Source: Phycisphaerae bacterium (GTDB lineage Bacteria > Planctomycetota > Phycisphaerae > Sedimentisphaerales > Anaerobacaceae). Taken from it: a stretch of DNA of 11,161 bases. The position numbers and the translations under genes were made by a program. The stretch lies in contig DAOUVA010000079.1 in the NCBI GenBank assembly GCA_030667885.1, positions 1-11,161 of the forward strand, given 5' to 3'. Of this stretch, positions 7,018 to 11,161 are shown piece after piece (position 1 is the first letter of the stretch; every line of letters begins with the position of its first letter). The notes under the pieces are model-generated. The model was not told where the DNA came from and searched no databases. It was given only the letters and a program-made list of their open reading frames with translations.

Positions 7018-8115
7018 CTAATTCGGCGCCGATGCCGTCGCTGAATCTTTAAGCAGCTTCAGGGCGTGGTTTTCCATTTCGCTGCTGCGGATTTTTGCGT
7101 CGTTCCAGCTAATAATCAAATCCAGGCTTGGCATAACAACCATAGCACGGGGCCCGCCGTGGCCGAAACAGCCGTACGTATCTACGGGCACATCAGGCCA
7201 GTGCAGCCGGCCTTCCCTATCGATACCATTAGTCCACCACAGCCAGCTATAACTGCCTACATGGTCGCACTGATTATCCGGTATGTTCTTCGAGCCTATC
7301 GAACGCTGGCCGGGTATCATCTCGGCGGCCTTACCGGTTGCCCGCGGAATTGAATTCGGCAGGGAACTCGTTACTGCCATTATCGCATGTTCACGGCTGA
7401 TTAATTGCTTATCTTTCCACCTGCCCTTACGCAAATATAACAATCCGAAACGCGCAAAATCGCGCGGTGAAATCGCCAGCCGGCCGGGCCTGTCTTTGAC
7501 GCCGAAAGCAATAAACGTCGGATTGTCCTGACATTGAATAAGATCAGTAAGTCCGGGATGGAAAACATCCGCGTCCACGGTCTCAAAGCTGGCGCTATAG
7601 ACCTTCTGAAACAGCGTGTCCCAGAACAGGGCCATCTGCCAGTCGTTGTAAGCATAGGCTGTTCCGGGCTTTTCTGTAAGACCATAGCATGATGTCTGGT
7701 TAGCACAGTCTCGCCATCTGATATTTCGGTCTTTATAACCAAGGGCTTTGTTAATCTGGTTCAACTTCGGCTGCCACTTGTAAATAGGCTCATCAAGGCT
7801 GGGAATCCTGCCGTCCTCGACGGCCTTAAACAGAAAGTGCGCATACAAAGGTTTTGCCGCCGATGCAACGTCTTTTCGCTTACTCGCATCGCCCCACGAA
7901 TAAACCAAATACCCGCCCCGCACCACACAGCCGAAGCCTCCTGCATAATCAGCCAATTCCTTCAGCTTCTCTGCATTCAGACCGAGCTGCTCAGGCCTTT
8001 TAGTCACCCAATCCTTGCCCGGATATACAGGTCCCATTTCAACCGCCTGTATCTGGGCAATGGCCAGAGACAAACTAATCAACAGCCACATTAACATTAT
8101 TTTTGTCAGCTTCAT
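7018..8115 (-). CDS. Secreted serine hydrolase of the beta-lactamase (class C/esterase) fold
   Basis: The 365-residue protein has a signal peptide with hydrophobic core at about residues 6-20 and a likely cut near I-Q-A (22-24). The beta-lactamase PF00144 signatures are present. The SxxK nucleophile motif is S-A-A-K at 85-88 and the second motif is in P-G-T-A-Y-A-Y-N-D-W, with Tyr156 as the expected base (Y-N-D instead of the usual Y-S-N). The H-G-G triad is at 319-321 in G-C-F-G-H-G-G-P-R. Members include penicillin-binding proteins, esterases such as EstB and D-peptidases; substrate is not readable, but esterase or deacylase activity fits the neighbours better than antibiotic resistance. 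The ATG at 8115 is chosen: AGGAG lies about 10 bases upstream. A GTG at 8133 would add six residues but lacks a good ribosome binding site. It follows the beta-helix gene by 20 bases, so co-transcription is very likely. Confidence 0.86.
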   Translation of the reverse strand: MKLTKIMLMWLLISLSLAIAQIQAVEMGPVYPGKDWVTKRPEQLGLNAEKLKELADYAGGFGCVVRGGYLVYSWGDASKRKDVASAAKPLYAHFLFKAVEDGRIPSLDEPIYKWQPKLNQINKALGYKDRNIRWRDCANQTSCYGLTEKPGTAYAYNDWQMALFWDTLFQKVYSASFETVDADVFHPGLTDLIQCQDNPTFIAFGVKDRPGRLAISPRDFARFGLLYLRKGRWKDKQLISREHAIMAVTSSLPNSIPRATGKAAEMIPGQRSIGSKNIPDNQCDHVGSYSWLWWTNGIDREGRLHWPDVPVDTYGCFGHGGPRAMVVMPSLDLIISWNDAKIRSSEMENHALKLLKDSATASAPN

Positions 8116-8135
8116 TTTACCTTTTCTCCTCACTT

Positions 8136-9359
8136 TTAACGGGCCACCTCAAGATTATCTTTGACTAAAGATGAGCCTAATTTCTTATGGTCGCTGGAAA
8201 CATCAACCAGAACATTATCACTGAACAGAACACGTTTGCTCGGCTTGCTTTTGATGGTTAGCGCCTTTGGCCGGACGCTTGAAAAAAGGTTACCGACTAC
8301 CGTGACATCGGACGTGCCATCGAGAACCATACCGGCGGCCGTCAGGTCATTGGCCGCACGCTTTACCTTACCTTCGCCAAGATAGCTGTTGGAAAAGTTA
8401 TTTCCCGTAACTGTAATGCGCCCGCTGTTTGGCCCGATGGTCAGAGCGTCCGGGCCGGATATAGTAAATGTGTTGGCGCTGACGGCGCAGCCGTGGGCAT
8501 CGCGCAGGTCAATTCCGCCGGAACTGTTGTGCGCTATCACATTGGCACTAAGGGCAATACCGTAACAGTCCCTGTCGAGAACGATAGCAGCCCCTGCGCA
8601 TTCTTCTATCATATTGCCGGAGACGACCGAGCCGTAGGTATTTTCAATCACAACACCATTGCCCAAATGGTCGTCGAGATTATTGCCGGTCATGCAAAGG
8701 TTAAAGCCGTCGATAAACCTGAGGGCATCGTGGTTTTCTTCGAACTGGTTCGCCGAGACAACAACATCGTGACAGCCAATGACGTTAAGCCCCGTCTTCT
8801 TATTATAAGTCATCAGCGAATCGCATATACGCGGGTCCTCATAACAGAAGTACAGGCGAATACCGTCGCCGCCGTGGTAGCTTACGGTAACGCCGTCGAT
8901 GAAGATTTCGTTTATCCGATTTGCCTCGATGCCATGGCCGCTCTTTTCATTGCCCGTAATGCGAAAGTTAGAAAGTTGAATCCGCCATAACTCAGCCTGT
9001 CTATTGTCACCTCCGCCCGGGTGTTGAAGTATCAGAGCGCTCTTGCCTTCGGTATTGACGTTCTTTATATGTGTGGCCGTGCCAGAGCCTTCGATGAGCA
9101 CGTCGGACTTTGTCACTTTCAACGGCTCACTTATCTCGAACGTGCCGGGCGGCAGATGCACAACACCACCCTGATCCGGCAGCGCATCTATCGCGGCCTG
9201 GATAGAAAGATAACGGCCGGCGTCGATAACGGCACGCGCCCCCGCCAGTCGCAGGCCTGATGGATTATTCCGACCACCCTGACCGTCTGCGAGGCCGAAA
9301 AGGCTTACAATCACTGCTGCTGCAAGTAGTATAACTATTGCTCTGTATGTCTGTTTCAT
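8136..9359 (-). CDS. Secreted right-handed parallel beta-helix protein (pectate-lyase-3/NosD-like)
   Basis: The 407-residue product has a signal peptide (hydrophobic core about residues 7-22, probable cut near A-D-G at 24-26). Residues 50-100 form the usual entry to pectate-lyase-type helices, with S-I-Q-A-A-I-D-A-L-P, G-G-V-V-H-L-P-P-G-T-F and V-L-I-E-G-S-G. Repeating rungs follow at about residues 100-390. Several turn at an S/T/V-A/G-N-x-F/L/I motif about every 23 residues (S-A-N-Q-F, T-G-N-N-L, S-G-N-M-I, S-A-N-V-I, S-A-N-T-F, T-G-N-N-F, V-G-N-L-F). The fold serves polysaccharide lyases, hydrolases, epimerases and adhesins; no catalytic set can be assigned here. GAAGGAGAG lies about 5 bases before the ATG. 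As first gene of the run with the serine hydrolase, it points to a shared extracellular carbohydrate role, for example binding or cleaving a pectin- or sulfated-type polymer and removing its esters. The substrate is inference. Confidence 0.85.
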   Translation of the reverse strand: MKQTYRAIVILLAAAVIVSLFGLADGQGGRNNPSGLRLAGARAVIDAGRYLSIQAAIDALPDQGGVVHLPPGTFEISEPLKVTKSDVLIEGSGTATHIKNVNTEGKSALILQHPGGGDNRQAELWRIQLSNFRITGNEKSGHGIEANRINEIFIDGVTVSYHGGDGIRLYFCYEDPRICDSLMTYNKKTGLNVIGCHDVVVSANQFEENHDALRFIDGFNLCMTGNNLDDHLGNGVVIENTYGSVVSGNMIEECAGAAIVLDRDCYGIALSANVIAHNSSGGIDLRDAHGCAVSANTFTISGPDALTIGPNSGRITVTGNNFSNSYLGEGKVKRAANDLTAAGMVLDGTSDVTVVGNLFSSVRPKALTIKSKPSKRVLFSDNVLVDVSSDHKKLGSSLVKDNLEVAR

Positions 9360-9791
9360 TTTATCTCTCCTTCAATAAGATTTACCCTTTCTTCTACCAG
9401 CTATATACTGAACGACAAACGCCCCCCTGCGAATAACCTCCAATTGTAAATCACAATCCAAGAAATTGGAAATTATAAAAAACATTCCGCCCTTAGCTTT
9501 ACATTGCCCATCATTGTCTCATGCTTCAAAGATATTCGGATTAAAGGCCTGTCAAAATATCACTGACAATCAGGAGTTACTTCAAAAAGTCCCGCCACAA
9601 GAAACCTATTGTTATTACAATGGAATCAAGGCTTTTCTCAATTCCAAGAAAACATCAACCTCATCTACGCCACGACATGTCCACGACAATCGCTCGCTCA
9701 TTCCCAATAAACACAAACAATTGCTTATATACCATCGCTACTTCAGTACTGAAAAAGTGCAAATATATGCTAAATTTTTACTAAAAGTCCC
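9360..9791. other. Divergent intergenic region before the prepilin gene
   Basis: This AT-rich stretch separates the start of the minus-strand beta-helix gene from the promoter of the first prepilin gene. It must hold the promoter of the minus-strand operon, but no pair of boxes stands out. The plus frame is open from 9412 to 9792 with a TTG at 9466; it has no ATG, no ribosome binding site and no recognisable motif, so it is not called as a gene. No repeat or RNA gene was recognised. Confidence 0.45.
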
Positions 9792-9820
9792 TTGAAATTT
9801 TTCCAATATTATAGTAGAAT
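9792..9820 (+). promoter_or_regulatory. Sigma70-type promoter of the first prepilin gene
   Basis: TTGAAA (9792-9797) and TAGAAT (9815-9820) are separated by exactly 17 bases. Transcription would start near 9827, giving a leader of about 100 bases that carries a hairpin and a possible leader peptide before the pilin start. It is one of the two clearest promoters in the window. Confidence 0.68.
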
Positions 9821-9841
9821 AAAGCGTTAAGGAGTTTTAAT

Positions 9842-9934
9842 TTGCGCTTCTTTACTAAACGGTTGTTAGTAGAAGCACTCTATTTCAAAAACTATTGTTT
9901 TGCATTACACAATTTTAAGGAGACAAATCGATGA
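9842..9934 (+). CDS. Possible 30-residue leader peptide overlapping the prepilin start
   Basis: AAGGAG (9829-9834) lies 7 bases before a TTG at 9842 that opens a 30-codon frame (M-R-F-F-T-K-R-L-L-V at its start when TTG is read as Met). Its TGA stop overlaps the ATG of the prepilin gene as ATGA (9931-9934). The spacing, the well-placed ribosome binding site just after a strong promoter and the four-base overlap all suggest translational coupling. The product is basic and aromatic with no known motif. A hairpin at 9847-9875 lies inside the frame. A non-ATG start and small size keep this uncertain. Confidence 0.3.
   Translation: MRFFTKRLLVEALYFKNYCFALHNFKETNR
9847..9875 (+). promoter_or_regulatory. 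Leader hairpin upstream of the prepilin gene
   Basis: CTTC (9847-9850) plus TACTAA (9853-9858) pair with TTAGTA (9866-9871) plus GAAG (9872-9875), giving ten base pairs with a two-base TT bulge and a seven-base loop. The structure lies in the transcript leader, between the promoter and the pilin ribosome binding site. It could affect translation or stability. There is no U tract after it, so it is not a terminator. Confidence 0.4.
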
Positions 9935-10743
9935 AAGCTTATGAGAAAAGTCCTGCCAATCGCACCAAAAGAGGATTCACATTAATAGAGCTATTGGTGG
10001 TGATCGCTATTATTGCCGTACTGTTGGCAATCATGATGCCAGCGATGGGTAAGATCAAGGAGATAGCGCGCGAAACTGCCTGCAAGTCGAATTTGAAGAA
10101 CGTGGGATTGGCCGTGGTAATGTACCTTGACGACTATGAGCGTAAAATCCCCGATACCCAGAGTTCTAACCAACATCGGTGGTTCGAGAACGACGACGTT
10201 ACTTATCGAAGAGCCGGTTCCAGCAGTACTTATTGGGGCATTTTTTACAAAGACTACATTAAAGGCCAGACGAAGATATTCGGCTGTCCAAGCTTTCAAA
10301 CTGCTACTAATGCTCGATTGATATATGATTATAGTGGAAGCGATAAAGCCTCCGACTCTTCTTACATAATTAAGCACGCAGCGTTTGGTCTGAACCATCA
10401 TGAGAGAGCCAGGGGCCGCAATACGAATGATATATACCGCCTTTCAGAATTCATCTATTGTCACGACCACGCTGAACCAAGACCGGATGGCGGGACCAGC
10501 GATTGCCTTCATAATAATAACAATCCCGGCAGTATGAATCTCACCAGCTATCGATCAGGGGGCAGTCGTGCCTATAGCTATCGGCAGATTTTCAGACACA
10601 ATGTCAGATACAGCGACGATGATAGGACCGGCGGACGAACTAATGTTCTATGGCTTGATGCACACGTTACTTCTATTGAAGAGACTACGGGAGATGATGT
10701 ACCGTTAAGTTGGTACACAGGCGATAAGGAGGACAGGTTTTAA
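9931..10743 (+). CDS. Type II secretion/type IV pilus-like prepilin of planctomycetal type
   Basis: The 270-residue protein starts with a short basic leader ending R-G at residues 14-15, followed by F-T-L-I-E-L-L-V-V-I-A-I-I, the prepilin peptidase site. Cleavage is expected between Gly15 and Phe16, with the conserved Glu at mature position 5 (residue 20). One hydrophobic helix (about 17-38) continues into A-C-K-S-N-L-K-N-V-G-L-A, the usual helix end of these proteins. The C-terminal part contains R-H-N-V-R-Y and T-N-V-L-W-L-D-A-H-V (237-246), the counterpart of the H-x9-DG signature, with Ala replacing the usual Gly. Such proteins are assembled in the periplasm and are numerous in Planctomycetota, where their exact roles are mostly unknown. 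AAGGAG (9917-9922) lies 8 bases before the ATG. Transcription probably starts near 9827 and ends at the hairpin 10781-10811, so the gene appears to be a unit of its own. Confidence 0.9.
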   Translation: MKAYEKSPANRTKRGFTLIELLVVIAIIAVLLAIMMPAMGKIKEIARETACKSNLKNVGLAVVMYLDDYERKIPDTQSSNQHRWFENDDVTYRRAGSSSTYWGIFYKDYIKGQTKIFGCPSFQTATNARLIYDYSGSDKASDSSYIIKHAAFGLNHHERARGRNTNDIYRLSEFIYCHDHAEPRPDGGTSDCLHNNNNPGSMNLTSYRSGGSRAYSYRQIFRHNVRYSDDDRTGGRTNVLWLDAHVTSIEETTGDDVPLSWYTGDKEDRF

Positions 10744-10780
10744 GGAGGATCGATAATATTGTCCGGTTCTTAAAATATTC

Positions 10781-10811
10781 AGCCCCGCAATAAAATTGTG
10801 GGGCTTTTTTT
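10781..10811 (+). terminator. Strong intrinsic terminator after the first prepilin gene
   Basis: AGCCCCGCAAT (10781-10791) pairs with ATTGTGGGGCT (10795-10805) over eleven positions with one G-U pair and a three-base AAA loop. It is followed directly by a run of seven T. It lies 37 bases after the stop codon and separates this gene from the second prepilin gene. Confidence 0.9.
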
Positions 10812-11044
10812 ATGCCAAGTGCGCACAAGCCGGCGGTGACGATTTTTCTGCCCGCCTTGCCCGAGAATATTTCGCACGTTCTCGTAACAAAAACAATTTT
10901 TAGAGGCCCCCTTATTTTATGGACAACTCTGAGGTTATGAATTAAGCTGATATTCACTGCAACCTGGATAACCAATCGCATTGGGAAAACATCAGTTCGA
11001 AAAAAATTGTTACAGCTTTAGGAAGAACCATAGGAGACAAGCCT
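10812..11044. other. Intergenic region before the second prepilin gene
   Basis: No gene is supported. An imperfect hairpin is possible between CGAGAA (10862-10867) and TTCTCG (10879-10884). No clear promoter pair was identified, although one is expected because a terminator lies upstream. A minus-strand open frame across this region also crosses the terminator and is not credible. Confidence 0.4.
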
Positions 11045-11161
11045 ATGAACAATCACAAAAAAAGAACCCGTCATAAGTACTCTATGCGCGGTTTCACTCT
11101 CATAGAGCTATTGGTGGTGATTGCTATTATTGCTCTGCTGCTGGCAATTTTGATGCCTGCC
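11045..11161 (+). CDS. Second prepilin-like protein, partial at the window end
   Basis: The first 39 codons are present. A basic leader ends M-R-G at residues 14-16, then F-T-L-I-E-L-L-V-V-I-A-I-I follows, so cleavage is expected after Gly16 with the conserved Glu at residue 21. The hydrophobic helix reaches L-A-I-L-M-P-A at the window edge. AGGAG (11032-11036) lies 8 bases before the ATG, with the same GGAGACAA context as the first prepilin gene. The DNA encoding the N-terminal helix is almost identical to that of the first gene. The globular part, which would show function, lies outside the window. Confidence 0.88.
   Translation, partial: MNNHKKRTRHKYSMRGFTLIELLVVIAIIALLLAILMPA

Noticed and set aside
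7018..8115. Reading the beta-lactamase-fold gene as an antibiotic resistance gene
   Set aside because: The fold is shared with esterases and peptidases; the Y-N-D variant and the operon with a beta-helix protein do not support a resistance role.
8493..8990. Plus-strand frame of 165 codons opposite the beta-helix gene
   Set aside because: The periodic codon pattern of the beta-helix repeats on the minus strand leaves this frame open; it lacks a ribosome binding site and domain features.
9412..9792. Plus-strand frame open for 127 codons with a TTG at 9466
   Set aside because: It has no ATG, no ribosome binding site and no recognisable motif, and it lies where the promoter of the minus-strand beta-helix operon must be.
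10685..10981. Minus-strand frame of 98 codons
   Set aside because: It runs through the strong intrinsic terminator and into the end of the prepilin gene on the other strand, with no ribosome binding site.

Overview
This window most likely comes from a Planctomycetota-type bacterium, probably a Phycisphaerae-like lineage. That is an inference from gene content: prepilins with the F-T-L-I-E-L-L-V-V-I-A-I-I start typical of that phylum, a secreted beta-helix protein next to a secreted serine hydrolase, and a membrane-anchored hypothetical protein of planctomycetal type. No rRNA, tRNA, CRISPR array or insertion sequence was found.

Positions 1-2477 are visibly richer in G+C than most of what follows. 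They hold a two-gene operon: a protein with a PTS EIIA-like domain and two CBS domains, then an ArsB/NhaD (SLC13-like) ion transporter. The EIIA-CBS protein is a plausible cytoplasmic regulator of the transporter. Directly after the transporter stop codon the composition changes, and a broken piece of a family 28 glycoside hydrolase (polygalacturonase-like) begins. It lacks both ends and its catalytic centre, and carries an in-frame stop. This looks like a rearrangement scar or an acquisition boundary; an assembly join cannot be excluded.

Positions 3014-4303 hold two minus-strand genes in a likely operon: a small GyrI-like protein of the family often auto-named 'hydrolase', then a single-pass membrane protein of unknown function. 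A good sigma70-type promoter precedes the pair. The 365-base gap before the next plus-strand gene contains two short overlapping minus-strand reading frames of uncertain reality.

Positions 4669-6558 encode a large secreted protein of unknown function, ending at a hairpin shared with the convergent genes beyond it. The minus strand from 9359 to 6624 reads as one probable operon: secreted parallel beta-helix protein, secreted beta-lactamase-fold serine hydrolase, and a YbjQ-family cytoplasmic protein. The first two suggest extracellular polysaccharide or ester processing.

The right end carries two prepilin-like genes in the same direction. The first has a clear promoter, a leader with a hairpin and a possible 30-codon leader ORF overlapping the pilin start by ATGA, and a strong intrinsic terminator. 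The second runs off the window. No complete new defence or mobile system is evident. The most unusual points are the EIIA-CBS/ion transporter pairing, the composition break with the GH28 relic, and the structured leader of the first prepilin gene.
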